DNA of 64,000 bases. Source: Pseudomonas paralcaligenes. Its GTDB lineage: Bacteria; Pseudomonadota; Gammaproteobacteria; Pseudomonadales; Pseudomonadaceae. Of this stretch, positions 34,724-45,686 are shown one piece after another; position 1 is the stretch's first letter, and each line of letters begins with the position of its first letter. The notes under the pieces were generated by a model, which made no database searches, was not told where the DNA came from, and was given only the letters and a program-made list of their open reading frames with translations. The stretch is taken from positions 1-64,000 of the forward strand of contig NZ_BPFX01000037.1 of assembly GCF_019655855.1 (NCBI RefSeq), given 5' to 3'. Position numbers and translations under genes: made by a program.

Positions 34724-36358
34724 ATGCCCATCATGATCGAGCACGAAGACCCCAGCCGCGATCGGCTCAAGCAACACTTCGCCAAGCGCGTGATTCACCA
34801 GGCGCGTCAGGTGCTGGAGGTGTGGCAACGCCTGCAGCAGCAGGAGTGGGACGCGACCGCGCTGGCCGAGCTGATCGAGGCCAACCTGGGGCTGCTGCGC
34901 TACGCCGAGCGCTTCGAGCAGGACCTGCACGTCCACCTCGCCCGCTCCATCGGCCATTGCCTGGAAGCCGTCGAAGCCAATCGCGGCCGCCTCACCAGCC
35001 AGCTGATCACCGAACTAAACCAGTTGATGCAGCGCCTGTCGCGCACGGGCCTGCGCCATGGCGACCAGTACGACCAGACCTTCCTGCCGCCCTTGCGCAA
35101 ACCCGTGTACTTGGCCCTGCAGGACCAGGAGCGTGCCGAGCGCCTGGCCCAGCAACTGGAATTCTTCGGCCTGCACGCCCAGCCGCTGGCCAGCGCCGCC
35201 GCCTTCCGCACCGCGATGGACGAGCGCCACCCGGCAGCCATCCTGATGGAAGTGGACTTCTCCGGGCCCGACCAGGGACTGGCGCTGGCCAGCGAGGCCC
35301 AGGAAGGTCTGGAACACAAGCTGCCGCTGCTGTTCTTCAGCCACCAGGACGTCGACACCCCCACCCGCCTGGCGGCCGTGCGCGCCGGCGGCCAGGAGTT
35401 CTTCACCGGCGCCCTGGACGCCTCCAGCCTGATCGAGCGCATCGAGATCCTCACCAACGTGATCCAGTACGATCCCTACAAGGTGCTGATCATCGACGAC
35501 TCGCGGGCCCAGGCGATCCACACCGAGCGCGTGCTGAACAGCGCGGGCATCGTCACCCGCACCCTGACCGAGCCGATCCAGGCCATGGCCGAGCTGGCCG
35601 AGTTCCAGCCCGACCTGATCATCCTCGACATGTACATGCCCGAGTGCAACGGCCCCGAGCTGGCCAAGGTGATCCGCCACAACGACCGCTACGTCAGCGT
35701 GCCGATCATCTACCTGTCCGCCGAGGACGACCTGGACAAGCAGCTCGACGCCATGAGCGAAGGCGGCGACGACTTCCTGACCAAGCCGATCAAGCCGCGC
35801 CACCTGATCGCCACCGTGCGCAACCGCGCGGCGCGGGCACGCAACCTCAAGGCACGCATGGTGCGCGACAGCCTCACCGGGCTGTTCAACCACACCCACA
35901 CCCTGCAGCTGCTCGAAGACGCGCGCTTCCGCGCCCGCCGCGACGGCCAGCCGCTGACCTTCGCCATGCTCGACATCGACCACTTCAAGAAGGTCAACGA
36001 CACCTACGGCCACCCCATGGGCGACCGGGTGATCAAGAGCCTGGCCCTGTTCCTCAAGCAGCGCCTGCGCAAGACCGATCACATCGGCCGCTACGGTGGT
36101 GAAGAGTTCGCCGTGGTCCTGCCGGACACCGACGCCGCCACCGCGGCCAAGGTACTCGACGAAATCCGCAAGCGCTTCGCCGAGATCCACTACCCGGCCC
36201 AGCCCCGCGACTTGAGCTGCACCTTCAGCTGCGGCATCGCCGAAGTGACCGAGGACATGGACACCAACACCCTGTCCAAGCAGGCCGACGAAGCGCTCTA
36301 CGTCGCCAAGCGCGGCGGGCGCAACCGGGTGGAAATCTACCTGGGCGAAAAAGCGTGA
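34724..36358 (+). CDS. gcbA: dual-receiver diguanylate cyclase, AdcA/GcbA type
   Basis: The 544-residue protein has a helical N-terminal region (about 1-110), a first receiver domain (about 120-240) whose usual Asp is in LMEVDFSGPD, a second receiver (about 252-370; ILDMYMPECNG) and a GGDEF domain with GGEEF at 458-462, preceded by FAMLDIDHFKKVND. Active synthesis of cyclic di-GMP is expected. In P. aeruginosa and P. fluorescens the syntenic gene (adcA/gcbA) affects attachment and biofilm dispersion. No clear ribosome site precedes ATG 34724 or ATG 34733. A small hairpin (TCAGCC/GGCTGA, 34697-34713) lies 10 bases before the first ATG. Confidence 0.9.
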   Translation: MPIMIEHEDPSRDRLKQHFAKRVIHQARQVLEVWQRLQQQEWDATALAELIEANLGLLRYAERFEQDLHVHLARSIGHCLEAVEANRGRLTSQLITELNQLMQRLSRTGLRHGDQYDQTFLPPLRKPVYLALQDQERAERLAQQLEFFGLHAQPLASAAAFRTAMDERHPAAILMEVDFSGPDQGLALASEAQEGLEHKLPLLFFSHQDVDTPTRLAAVRAGGQEFFTGALDASSLIERIEILTNVIQYDPYKVLIIDDSRAQAIHTERVLNSAGIVTRTLTEPIQAMAELAEFQPDLIILDMYMPECNGPELAKVIRHNDRYVSVPIIYLSAEDDLDKQLDAMSEGGDDFLTKPIKPRHLIATVRNRAARARNLKARMVRDSLTGLFNHTHTLQLLEDARFRARRDGQPLTFAMLDIDHFKKVNDTYGHPMGDRVIKSLALFLKQRLRKTDHIGRYGGEEFAVVLPDTDAATAAKVLDEIRKRFAEIHYPAQPRDLSCTFSCGIAEVTEDMDTNTLSKQADEALYVAKRGGRNRVEIYLGEKA

Positions 36359-36434
36359 CCGGCGTCACAGCGTCATAAGGCTGTAACCGGATCGCAATAA
36401 CCTGTGGGCATCGCCAGCTTTTCCGGTGCCCACC

Positions 36435-38396
36435 ATGCGTCTCAAGCAGCTCACCAACCTCTCGACCCTTCTCCTGATCACCTCGTGCCTGGCCCTGGGC
36501 GGCACGCTCTGGTGGTCGGAGCGGGCGCTGGAGCAGCCGTACCTGCTGATGCAGCGCTACCTCAACCTGTCCCAGCAGTTCCAGCACCAGGTCGCCGACA
36601 ACGTACAGGCCTACCTGGCCAGTGGCGACGCGGTGCGCCACAGCCAGGCGACCCAGGCCATCGCCGAGCTGGAGACCCGGCTGGGCGAACTGCCCGCGCA
36701 ACTGGCCGACGCCCTGCGCCCCAGCCTGCAGGACTTGGAACGTTTCGTCTCCACCGACCTGCTCGCCGCCGGCAAGCTGGCCGGCGATCCGCAAGGCTTG
36801 CTGCTGCAGGCCGAACGGGAGATGGGCGGCGCCCTCGACCAACTGGCCCGCTACGCCGACGACAGTGGCAGCCCGGATGCCCAGCGCTACGCCCAGCCGC
36901 TGTTCCGAGGCGCCCAGCACCTAGCGCGCCTGAGCCACGCCCGCGACAAACTGGTGAGCAGCGGGCGCAGTGAACTGGCCGGCGACGTGGAGCGGGAACT
37001 GGGCGCGCTCGAACAACTGGCCGGCGCCCTCGACGCCCTGCCCCTGCTCGGCGTGACCGAAAGCACCGGCGCCGGCAACAGCTTCGCCGACCTGCTCGGG
37101 CTGGCGGGCGACGCCGACCAACAGCAGGTGGAAGACAAGGGCATCGCCCTCAAGCGCGACTTCGCCAGCCTGGTCAAGCGCTACCCGGCCGAACTGGCGC
37201 GCACCCGCGCGCTGATCCAGCAACGCAGCGAACTGCTCAGCGCCAGCGCCGCCAAGATCGAGCAACTGCAATCCGCCCTGGCCGGCCTGGAGCCACTGGT
37301 ACGCGCCGAGCACAGCCGCATCCAGGGCGAGGCGCGCCTGATCCAGGGCGTGGTCATCGGCCTGATCCTGCTCATCGCCCTCGGCCTGGACCGCATCCAG
37401 CGCCGCCTGAGCAACCTGCTCGGCCACCTGGCCCCGGCCCTGTCGACCTGGGCCGCCGGCGACTTCTCCCGCGACGTCCACCTCGACTCGCGTACCCGCG
37501 AGCTGCGCGACATCGAGGAATCCCTCAACCATCTGCGCCGCTACCTGGTCGAGCTGATCGGCACCATCCACCAGCACGCCGGCGAAGTGGCTGGCAGCAG
37601 CCGCACCCTGGCCGAACTGAGCCAGGGCCTGCACGGCGGAGCCGAGCGCCAGCTGGCCGACACCGCGCAGATCCGCGATGCCCTGGGCGAGCTGGAAGGC
37701 ACCATCGCCCGGGTCGCCGACGACGCCAGCCAGGCCGCCGAGGCCAGCCGCGCCGCCAGTCGCGCGGTGGAACAAGGCCAGCGGGTCATCGAACAGAGCC
37801 TGACCGGCCTGCAATGCCTGGTCGGCGAGGTGCAGGGCAACGCCCAGTCCATCGAACAGCTGGCCGCCGAAACCGCCACCATCGGCCAGGTGCTGACGGT
37901 GATCCGCGGCGTGGCCGAACAGACCAACCTGCTGGCGCTCAACGCCGCCATCGAGGCCGCCCGCGCCGGCGAGGCGGGACGCGGCTTCGCCGTAGTCGCC
38001 GACGAGGTGCGCTCGCTGGCCCAGCGCACCAGCGGCGCCACCGAGGAAATCCAGCAACTGATCGCCCGCCTGCAGGGCGCCGCCCAGCAATCGGTGACCG
38101 CCATGCGCGCCCAGATGGAACACGCCGAGGCCACCGCCAGCCAGGCCGAGCAGGCCGACGGCGCCCTGGACGAAGTGGTGCTCGCCATCCGCACCATCGC
38201 CAGCATGGCCGAACGCATCGCCGAGGCCACCGCCCACCAGGGCGGCGCCGCCAGCGAAATCCGCAACCGTAGCGAGCGTATCCACCACCTCGGCGGCGAC
38301 AACCTGACCCGCATCGGCGAGGGCCGCGCCCAGGGCGAGCAACTGCTGCAGTTGGGTGGCAGGTTGCACACGGCTGTGCAGGCCTTTCGCGTGTAA
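36435..38396 (+). CDS. methyl-accepting chemotaxis protein, CtpL-like by position
   Basis: A 653-residue chemoreceptor: N-terminal transmembrane helix (about 10-28), a long periplasmic helical sensor (about 30-295), second transmembrane helix ([17 protein letters not shown]), HAMP region, and a signalling domain whose tip contains [20 protein letters not shown], followed by [18 protein letters not shown]. The helical sensor of about 270 residues suggests a helical bimodular ligand domain. The syntenic P. aeruginosa gene is ctpL (phosphate and chloroaniline taxis), but I base that only on position. ATG 36435 is chosen over the GTG at 36426; neither has a strong ribosome site. Confidence 0.93.
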   Translation: MRLKQLTNLSTLLLITSCLALGGTLWWSERALEQPYLLMQRYLNLSQQFQHQVADNVQAYLASGDAVRHSQATQAIAELETRLGELPAQLADALRPSLQDLERFVSTDLLAAGKLAGDPQGLLLQAEREMGGALDQLARYADDSGSPDAQRYAQPLFRGAQHLARLSHARDKLVSSGRSELAGDVERELGALEQLAGALDALPLLGVTESTGAGNSFADLLGLAGDADQQQVEDKGIALKRDFASLVKRYPAELARTRALIQQRSELLSASAAKIEQLQSALAGLEPLVRAEHSRIQGEARLIQGVVIGLILLIALGLDRIQRRLSNLLGHLAPALSTWAAGDFSRDVHLDSRTRELRDIEESLNHLRRYLVELIGTIHQHAGEVAGSSRTLAELSQGLHGGAERQLADTAQIRDALGELEGTIARVADDASQAAEASRAASRAVEQGQRVIEQSLTGLQCLVGEVQGNAQSIEQLAAETATIGQVLTVIRGVAEQTNLLALNAAIEAARAGEAGRGFAVVADEVRSLAQRTSGATEEIQQLIARLQGAAQQSVTAMRAQMEHAEATASQAEQADGALDEVVLAIRTIASMAERIAEATAHQGGAASEIRNRSERIHHLGGDNLTRIGEGRAQGEQLLQLGGRLHTAVQAFRV

Positions 38397-38406
38397 GCCA
38401 CAGATT

Positions 38407-38464
38407 CGCGGACAAGTCCGCTCCCACAGGGCACCGATCCTTCGTGGGAGCGGACTTGTCCGCG
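38407..38464. repeat. Perfect 21-bp inverted repeat, GCGGACAAGTCCGCTCCCAC type
   Basis: Arms 38407-38427 and 38444-38464 are perfectly complementary with a 16-nt loop. It starts 10 bases after the chemoreceptor stop. It belongs to the GTGGGAGCGG family but with ACTTGTCC in place of CCTTGGCC. Confidence 0.9.
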
Positions 38465-38548
38465 CAAAAACTCCCTCGGCAATATCCGTTGACAGCCCGC
38501 GCCATCAGGGCAGTCGAGTGGAAGATCGGCTGTACGCCCCCAACGCCT

Positions 38549-38668
38549 CGTCGTCCCCGCGCAGGCGGGGCCCCAGGGACGCGGTGTCTTGACCCGCGCC
38601 TGGATTCCCACCTGCGCAGGAATGACCGGATTTCCTGCCTTGTCCGAATAGGGCCTTCACCCGATTGC
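38549..38668. repeat. Solitary inverted copy of the 125-bp array unit
   Basis: On the minus strand this reads linker (ATCGGGTGAAGGCCCTA, GGAAATCCGGTCATTCC), hairpin A (variant, with GTGGGAATCCA) and hairpin B (CCCCGCCTGCGCGGGG). Order and 48-bp A-to-B spacing are the same as in the 4899-5690 array. The copy is diverged but complete, which shows that the roughly 125-bp unit is a dispersed element and not a product of local duplication only. Confidence 0.85.
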
Positions 38669-38701
38669 CCTACCTGCGCCACCCGGTCGCCTGGGGTCAT
38701 C

Positions 38702-38737
38702 CGACGGACTTGGGTATGATGCCCGCCAAGTCCGTCG
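38702..38737. promoter_or_regulatory. 12-bp palindrome around a -10 box before dsbD
   Basis: CGACGGACTTGG (38702-38713) and CCAAGTCCGTCG (38726-38737) are perfect inverted repeats separated by GTATGATGCCCG. The spacer contains TATGAT (38715-38720), a plausible -10 for dsbD (ATG 38750). It could be an operator overlapping the promoter, or a hairpin at the 5' end of the leader. No good -35 is visible. Confidence 0.5.
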
Positions 38738-38749
38738 TGCGAGTCTGCC

Positions 38750-40543
38750 ATGCGCCGCCTGCTGCCCCTGTTCCTGCTGCTGTTCACCCTGCCGGCCCTG
38801 GCTGGCCTGTTCGACGATCCGACGCCACGTGGCGTGATCGACGAGGCGCCGCTGAACAACAGCGCCGACTTCCTGCCGGTGCGCGAGGCCTTCCGCCTCA
38901 GCCTGGTGGAAAGCTCGGCGAACACGGTGAAGCTGCGCTTCGTCAACGCCGAGGGCTACTACCTCTATCGCCACCGCTTCCAGTTCCGCATCGAGCCCAG
39001 CGACCTGGCCAGGGGCGAGGCCGTGCTGCCGGCGGGCGAGCCGAAGCACGACGAATTCTTCGGCGACGTCGAGGTGTACTACGGCATCACCGATGTCGAG
39101 CTGCCGATCGACAACCCCATCGACCTGCCCTTCACCGTACACGTCACCTACCAGGGCTGCGCCGACAAGGGCCTGTGCTACCCGCCGGAAACCGAGCGCA
39201 TCGAGGTCGACGGCAAGGGCGCCGCGCCCACGACCGCCGCCGAGTCGCCGGCTGGCGCCCCGGCCCCCACCGGCTGGACCTGGAAGGAACTGGCGCTGTT
39301 CTTCATCGGCGGCCTGGGCCTGGCCCTGACCCCCTGCGTGCTGCCGATGCTGCCGATCCTCACCGGCGTGGTCCTGCGCGGCCAGCCCGGCGGCACCCGC
39401 GGCCTGGTGCTGTCGCTGGCCTATGTGCTGCCAATGGCGATCAGCTTCGCCATCCTCGGCGCACTGATGGGCCTGTTCGGCGCCGAACTCAACCTGCAGG
39501 CACGCCTGCAATCGCCCTGGGTGCTGGTGCCCTTCGCCGTCTTCTTCGGCCTGTTCGGCGCCGCCAGCCTGGGCTTCCTCGAACTGCGCCTGCCGGCCGC
39601 CGTCGACGGCCCGCTGCAGCGCCTGAGCCAGCGCCTGCAGGGCGGCACCCTGCTCAGCGCCGCCGCCCTCGGCGTGCTCTCCAGCCTGCTGGTGTCGCCT
39701 TGCGTGTCGGCACCCCTGGCTGGCGCCCTGCTCTATATCAGCGCCAGCGGCGACGCCCTCGGCGGTGGCCTCAAGCTGCTCGCCCTGGGCCTGGGCATGG
39801 GCACGCCGCTGGTGCTGTTCGCCATCGGTGGCGGCGCCCTGCTGCCGAGGTCCGGCCCGTGGATGATCACCGTGCGCAACGCCTTCGGCGCCCTGCTGAT
39901 GGCCGTCGCGGTCTGGCTGCTGGAGCGGGTGGTGCCTGGCCCGGTCGCCCTGGCCCTGTGGGGCCTGCTGGCCGCTGGCGTCGCCCTGTGGCTGGGCGTG
40001 CTGGAGCTGACGCCGAAGACCCACCACCAGAAGGTGGCCCAACTGCTCGGCCTGCCGCTGCTGGTCTATGCTGTGATGGCCTGGATCGGCGCCCTGCAGG
40101 GCGAGAGCGATCCGCTGCGCCCGCTCGGCCATGGCGCCGCCGTCATCGGTGCGCCTGTCCAGGCGGCCGAGAGCCAGTGGCAGACCATCACCTCGCCGGC
40201 CGAGCTGGACGCCGCCCTCGCCTCGGCGAAAAGTGCCAGCCAGCCGCTGCTGCTCGATTGGTACGCCGACTGGTGCATCAGTTGCAAGGTGATCGAGCGC
40301 GAGGTGCTCGCCGCACCCGAAGTGACCGCCCGGTTGGGCGGCTACCGGCTGGTCCGCTTCGACATCACCGAGAGCAGCGCCGAGCAGCGCGCACTGCTGG
40401 ACCGCTACCAGCTGTTCGGCCCGCCCGCGATCCTGTTCTTCGCCGGAAACGGTGACGAGTGGAAGGATTTGCGTGTCGTAGGTGAAATCAACGCCGCCGA
40501 TTTCGCCGAACGCCTGGGCAGCGCCACCGCCCGCCAGAACTGA
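38750..40543 (+). CDS. dsbD: thiol:disulfide interchange protein DsbD (DipZ)
   Basis: The 597-residue protein carries electrons from cytoplasmic thioredoxin across the inner membrane to periplasmic reductases (DsbC, cytochrome c maturation). After a signal peptide (cleavage near ALA-G), the alpha domain has Cys137 and Cys143 (GCADKGLC). The eight-helix beta domain has Cys196 (LTPCVLPM) and Cys318 (LVSPCVSAP). The thioredoxin-like gamma domain has the CISC pair Cys509/Cys512 (DWCISCK). All six redox cysteines are present and the length is normal. It precedes aroQ, as in P. aeruginosa PA4845-PA4846. Confidence 0.97.
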   Translation: MRRLLPLFLLLFTLPALAGLFDDPTPRGVIDEAPLNNSADFLPVREAFRLSLVESSANTVKLRFVNAEGYYLYRHRFQFRIEPSDLARGEAVLPAGEPKHDEFFGDVEVYYGITDVELPIDNPIDLPFTVHVTYQGCADKGLCYPPETERIEVDGKGAAPTTAAESPAGAPAPTGWTWKELALFFIGGLGLALTPCVLPMLPILTGVVLRGQPGGTRGLVLSLAYVLPMAISFAILGALMGLFGAELNLQARLQSPWVLVPFAVFFGLFGAASLGFLELRLPAAVDGPLQRLSQRLQGGTLLSAAALGVLSSLLVSPCVSAPLAGALLYISASGDALGGGLKLLALGLGMGTPLVLFAIGGGALLPRSGPWMITVRNAFGALLMAVAVWLLERVVPGPVALALWGLLAAGVALWLGVLELTPKTHHQKVAQLLGLPLLVYAVMAWIGALQGESDPLRPLGHGAAVIGAPVQAAESQWQTITSPAELDAALASAKSASQPLLLDWYADWCISCKVIEREVLAAPEVTARLGGYRLVRFDITESSAEQRALLDRYQLFGPPAILFFAGNGDEWKDLRVVGEINAADFAERLGSATARQN

Positions 40544-40598
40544 CGACGTCATATTTCTGCCGCAAATTTCGTCCATCGTGCCGACTACTTCTGGCAAC

Positions 40599-40627
40599 TG
40601 GACAGCCCGCAGCGCTTTCGGCATAGT
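40599..40627 (+). promoter_or_regulatory. Candidate sigma-70 promoter of aroQ-accB-accC
   Basis: TGGACA (40599-40604), a 17-bp spacer and CATAGT (40622-40627) lie 38 bases before the aroQ start. The -35 matches 5 of 6 consensus positions and the -10 matches 4 of 6. No terminator is visible between dsbD and aroQ, so read-through is also possible. Confidence 0.45.
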
Positions 40628-40665
40628 CCCGGCCAGTCCAAGGTCAGAACAACAAGGAAGCGCTC

Positions 40666-41109
40666 ATGGCCACCCTCTTGGTGCTGCACGGCCCCAACCT
40701 CAACCTGCTGGGCACTCGCGAGCCCGACAAATACGGCGCCACCACCCTGGCCGAGATCGATCAGGATCTGGAGCAGCGTGCCCGCGCCGCCGGTCATCAC
40801 CTGATGCATCTGCAGAGCAACGCCGAGTACGAGCTGATCGACCGGATTCATGCCGCGAAAGGTGAAGGCGTCGACTTCATCCTCATCAATCCCGCCGCCT
40901 TCACCCACACCAGCGTCGCATTACGTGACGCGCTGCTGGCGGTGAGCATCCCATTCATCGAAGTGCACCTGTCCAACGTGCACAAGCGCGAACCCTTCCG
41001 CCATCACTCCTACTTCTCCGACGTAGCGGTGGGAGTGATCTGCGGCCTTGGCGCCAGCGGTTACCGACTGGCCCTGGAGGCCGCCCTGGAACAATTAGAA
41101 CGCCCCTGA
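40666..41109 (+). CDS. aroQ: 3-dehydroquinate dehydratase, type II
   Basis: A 147-residue type II dehydroquinase for the third step of the shikimate pathway. The entry [21 protein letters not shown] contains the catalytic Tyr (PDKYG) and the flexible loop Arg. [17 protein letters not shown] and [18 protein letters not shown] carry the active-site Asn and His residues. AAGGAAG lies 8 bases before the ATG. It is 25 bases upstream of accB, an aroQ-accBC order that is widespread in gammaproteobacteria. Confidence 0.98.
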   Translation: MATLLVLHGPNLNLLGTREPDKYGATTLAEIDQDLEQRARAAGHHLMHLQSNAEYELIDRIHAAKGEGVDFILINPAAFTHTSVALRDALLAVSIPFIEVHLSNVHKREPFRHHSYFSDVAVGVICGLGASGYRLALEAALEQLERP

Positions 41110-41134
41110 CCTCACCCTTGGGAGTTGCAGAACT

Positions 41135-41593
41135 ATGGATATCCGTAAAGTCAAGAAACTGATCGAGCTGCTGGAAGAGTCCGGTATCGACGAACTGGAG
41201 ATCCGCGAGGGCGAAGAGTCCGTGCGCATCAGCCGTCACAGCAAGCAGCCGGCCTACGCCCCGCAGCCGGTATACGCCGCCGCTCCGGCTCCGGCCGCCG
41301 CGCCTGTTGCAGCTGCCGCTCCGGCCGAAGCCGGCGCCCCCGCCGCGCCCAAGCTGAACGGCACCGTGGTCCGCTCGCCGATGGTCGGCACCTTCTACCG
41401 CGCCGCCTCGCCGACCTCCGCCAACTTCGCCGAAGTCGGCCAGAGCGTGAAGAAGGGCGACATCCTGTGCATCGTCGAAGCGATGAAGATGATGAACCAC
41501 ATCGAGGCCGAGGCCAGCGGCGTGATCGAGTCGATCCTCGTCGAAAACGCCCAGCCGGTTGAGTACGACCAGCCCCTGTTCACCATCGTCTGA
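41135..41593 (+). CDS. accB: biotin carboxyl carrier protein of acetyl-CoA carboxylase
   Basis: The 152-residue carrier has an N-terminal dimerisation segment ([20 protein letters not shown]), an Ala/Pro hinge (about 45-72) and a biotinyl domain. Biotin attaches to Lys118 in [12 protein letters not shown], and the thumb-loop region GTFYRAASP is present. Together with AccC and AccAD it makes malonyl-CoA for fatty acid synthesis. It is spaced 16 bases from accC, in one operon. Confidence 0.98.
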   Translation: MDIRKVKKLIELLEESGIDELEIREGEESVRISRHSKQPAYAPQPVYAAAPAPAAAPVAAAAPAEAGAPAAPKLNGTVVRSPMVGTFYRAASPTSANFAEVGQSVKKGDILCIVEAMKMMNHIEAEASGVIESILVENAQPVEYDQPLFTIV

Positions 41594-41609
41594 TGACGGG
41601 GAGCCCGTA

Positions 41610-42965
41610 ATGCAGAAGCTGGAAAAAGTCCTGATCGCCAACCGTGGCGAAATCGCCCTGCGCATCCTGCGCGCGTGCAAGGAACTGGATATCAAGACGG
41701 TGGCGGTCTACTCCACCGCAGACCGTGAGCTCATGCACCTTGGCCTGGCCGACGAGACCGTGTGCATCGGCCCGGCGCCGGGCGCACAGTCCTACCTGAG
41801 CATCCCGGCCATCATCAGCGCCGCCGAAGTCACCGGTGCCACCGCGATCCACCCGGGCTACGGTTTCCTCGCCGAGAACGCCGACTTCGCCGAGCAGGTG
41901 GAGAAATCCGGCTTCGCCTTCATCGGCCCGACCGCCGACGTGATCCGCCTGATGGGCGACAAGGTCTCGGCCAAGAACGCCATGATCAAGTCCGGCGTGC
42001 CCGTGGTACCCGGTTCCGAAGGCCCGTTGCCGGAGGATGAGGAAACCGCGCTGAAGATCGCCCGCGAGGTCGGCTACCCGGTGATCATCAAGGCCGCCGG
42101 CGGCGGCGGCGGGCGCGGCATGCGCGTGGTGCACAAGGAAGAAGACCTGATCAAGTCGGCCAAGCTGACCCGCACCGAGGCCGGCGCCGCGTTCGGCAAC
42201 TCCATGGTCTACCTGGAGAAGTTCCTCGGCAATCCGCGCCACGTGGAAGTCCAGGTGTTGTCCGACGGCCAGGGCAACGCCATCCACCTGTACGACCGCG
42301 ACTGCTCGCTGCAGCGCCGTCACCAGAAGGTGCTGGAAGAAGCCCCCGCCCCGCTGATCGACGAGAAGGCCCGCGCCGAAGTGCTGCAGCGCTGCGTCGA
42401 CGCCTGCATCGAGATCGGCTACCGCGGCGCCGGCACCTTCGAGTTCCTCTACGAGGACGGCCGCTTCTACTTCATCGAGATGAACACCCGCGTGCAGGTC
42501 GAGCACCCGGTCACCGAGATGGTCACCGGCATCGACATCCTCAAGGAAATGCTCAGCATCGCCGCCGGCAACAAGCTGTCGATCAAACAGGAAGACGTGA
42601 AGATCCTCGGCCACGCCCTGGAGTGCCGGATCAACGCCGAGGACCCGGACAACTTCATGCCCTGCCCCGGCAAGGTTAAGCACTTCCACGCCCCGGGCGG
42701 CAACGGCATCCGCGTCGACTCGCACCTGTACAGTGGCTACTCGGTGCCGCCGAACTACGACTCGCTGATCGGCAAGCTGATCAGCTACGGCCGCACCCGC
42801 GACGAAGCCATGGCACGCATGCGCAACGCCCTGGAAGAGATCGTGGTCGACGGGATCAAGACCAACATCCCGCTGCACCGCGACCTGACCCGCGACAAGG
42901 GCTTCCTCAAGGGGGGCGTGAACATTCACTACCTCGAGAAGAAGCTGGGCATGGACAAGCACTGA
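41610..42965 (+). CDS. accC: biotin carboxylase subunit of acetyl-CoA carboxylase
   Basis: The 451-residue ATP-grasp enzyme carboxylates biotin on AccB. Landmarks: [20 protein letters not shown] at the start, the glycine-rich ATP lid [14 protein letters not shown] (about 160-173), the [12 protein letters not shown] segment and [20 protein letters not shown] (about 286-305) with the catalytic Arg and Glu residues. ATG 41610 follows GGGGAG; the open frame extending to 41559 overlaps accB and is rejected. A very stable UUCG hairpin follows at 43022. Confidence 0.98.
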   Translation: MQKLEKVLIANRGEIALRILRACKELDIKTVAVYSTADRELMHLGLADETVCIGPAPGAQSYLSIPAIISAAEVTGATAIHPGYGFLAENADFAEQVEKSGFAFIGPTADVIRLMGDKVSAKNAMIKSGVPVVPGSEGPLPEDEETALKIAREVGYPVIIKAAGGGGGRGMRVVHKEEDLIKSAKLTRTEAGAAFGNSMVYLEKFLGNPRHVEVQVLSDGQGNAIHLYDRDCSLQRRHQKVLEEAPAPLIDEKARAEVLQRCVDACIEIGYRGAGTFEFLYEDGRFYFIEMNTRVQVEHPVTEMVTGIDILKEMLSIAAGNKLSIKQEDVKILGHALECRINAEDPDNFMPCPGKVKHFHAPGGNGIRVDSHLYSGYSVPPNYDSLIGKLISYGRTRDEAMARMRNALEEIVVDGIKTNIPLHRDLTRDKGFLKGGVNIHYLEKKLGMDKH

Positions 42966-42974
42966 CGCGAGTCC

Positions 42975-42997
42975 GTAGGGCGGGTGCAACCCGCGCG
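42975..42997. repeat. Single GTAGGGCGGGTGCAACCCGC element
   Basis: GTAGGGCGGGTGCAACCCGC starts 10 bases after the accC stop; a loose inverted partner (ATCCCGCCCTGC) follows at about 43007-43018. It belongs to the same family as 13438 and 30078. Confidence 0.7.
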
Positions 42998-43021
42998 TGG
43001 GCTGTATCCCGCCCTGCCCGC

Positions 43022-43049
43022 ACAGGGGCCGCCTTCGGGCGGCCCCTGT
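43022..43049 (+). terminator. UUCG-capped hairpin after accC
   Basis: ACAGGGGCCGCC-TTCG-GGCGGCCCCTGT is a perfect 12-bp stem closed by a C(UUCG)G tetraloop, among the most stable RNA hairpins. The following CGTTTCGG is only weakly T-rich, so termination may be partial, or the hairpin may protect the 3' end of the accBC message. Confidence 0.75.
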
Positions 43050-43130
43050 CGTTTCGGCGCCCACGCTGGCGGGCCGCCGCCGCCCTCAAGTAAGCTGCGC
43101 GCCCACGCAACACCGCACACGAGGTTCGCC

Positions 43131-44012
43131 ATGCCCTGGTTACAAGTCCGTCTCGCCATCACCCCGGAACAGGCCGAGCCCTACGAGGACGCCCTGCTCG
43201 GCGTCGGCGCCGTGTCGGTGACCTTCATGGACGCCGAGGACCAGCCGATCTTCGAGCCGGATCTGGGCACCACCCCGCTCTGGTCGCATACCCACCTGCT
43301 GGCCCTGTTCGAGGCCGACACCGACCCGGCCAACCTGGTCGCCCACCTGGAACTGCTGACCGGCGGCCCGCTGCCCGAGCACCAGATCGAGCAGATCGAG
43401 GACCAGGACTGGGAACGCAGCTGGATGGACAACTTCCAGCCCATGCGCTTCGGCCGCCGCCTGTGGATCGTGCCGAGCTGGCACGAGGCGCCGGAGCCGG
43501 ACGCGGTCAACCTGCTGCTCGACCCGGGCCTGGCCTTCGGCACCGGCACCCACCCGACCACCGCACTGTGCCTGGAATGGCTGGACGGCCAGGACCTGGC
43601 CGGCTGCACCGTGATCGACTTCGGCTGCGGCTCGGGCATCCTCGCCATCGCCGCCCTGCTGCTCGGCGCGCCCCAAGCGGCCGGCACCGACATCGACCCG
43701 CAGGCGCTGGAAGCCTCGCGCGACAACGCCTCGCGCAACGGCATCGACCCGGCGCTTTTCCCCGTCTACCTGCCCGCCGACATGCCGCAGCAGCCGGCCG
43801 AAGTGGTGGTGGCCAACATCCTGGCCGGTCCGCTGGTATCTCTGGCGCCGCAGATCACCGCCCTGGTCCAGGCCGGCGGCCGCCTGGCGCTGTCCGGCAT
43901 CCTCGCCGAACAGGCCGAGGACGTGCGCGCCGCTTACGCCGACGCCTTCGAACTCGATCCGACGGCGGAAAAGGACGGCTGGGTACGCATCAGTGGCGTG
44001 AAACGCGGGTAA
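43131..44012 (+). CDS. prmA: ribosomal protein L11 methyltransferase
   Basis: A 293-residue SAM-dependent enzyme that trimethylates ribosomal protein L11. The N-terminal substrate domain begins [20 protein letters not shown]. The catalytic part has [20 protein letters not shown], the SAM loop [20 protein letters not shown] and the [16 protein letters not shown] motif of the family. Start 43131 is chosen by length and homology; the upstream in-frame extension crosses the accC terminator. No strong Shine-Dalgarno is seen (CACGAGG 8 bases upstream is adequate). Confidence 0.97.
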   Translation: MPWLQVRLAITPEQAEPYEDALLGVGAVSVTFMDAEDQPIFEPDLGTTPLWSHTHLLALFEADTDPANLVAHLELLTGGPLPEHQIEQIEDQDWERSWMDNFQPMRFGRRLWIVPSWHEAPEPDAVNLLLDPGLAFGTGTHPTTALCLEWLDGQDLAGCTVIDFGCGSGILAIAALLLGAPQAAGTDIDPQALEASRDNASRNGIDPALFPVYLPADMPQQPAEVVVANILAGPLVSLAPQITALVQAGGRLALSGILAEQAEDVRAAYADAFELDPTAEKDGWVRISGVKRG

Positions 44013-44127
44013 GTTGCGCGTACTACTGCGCCAATACGGGGCAGAAATGCACTGTCCGCACGCAACCCCTTGTATTCTCACGCCCCTGCCTGGGTAAACT
44101 AGCGCCCTGTTTCGCACGGACCCCCGC

Positions 44128-45471
<1,344 letters not shown>

Positions 45472-45476
45472 GTGCG

Positions 45477-45496
45477 AACGCCGGATTTCCGGCGTT
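45477..45496 (+). terminator. Hairpin after the DUF3426 gene
   Basis: AACGCCGG-ATTT-CCGGCGTT is a perfect 8-bp stem starting 6 bases after the stop codon. The tail (TGCCCCTTGCC) has few T residues, so it is a moderate terminator at best. The rest of the 215-bp gap before dusB may hold the dusB-fis promoter (weak TTTATC...TATCAT at 45561-45589). Confidence 0.6.
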
Positions 45497-45686
45497 TGCC
45501 CCTTGCCACCTAGCCAAAGGCGATAACCCGATGGCTGCTCATAATTTGTTCAAAACAGCCTTTATCCGGTCACCGAGAGCGGGTATCATGCCCTCCCTTT
45601 TTCGCACTCCCCCGATCGCCGTTCCGCACTCTGGCGGGCTACGCCATTGCCCGAACGACCTTCGAGACAACAGGGATGACCCGTCG

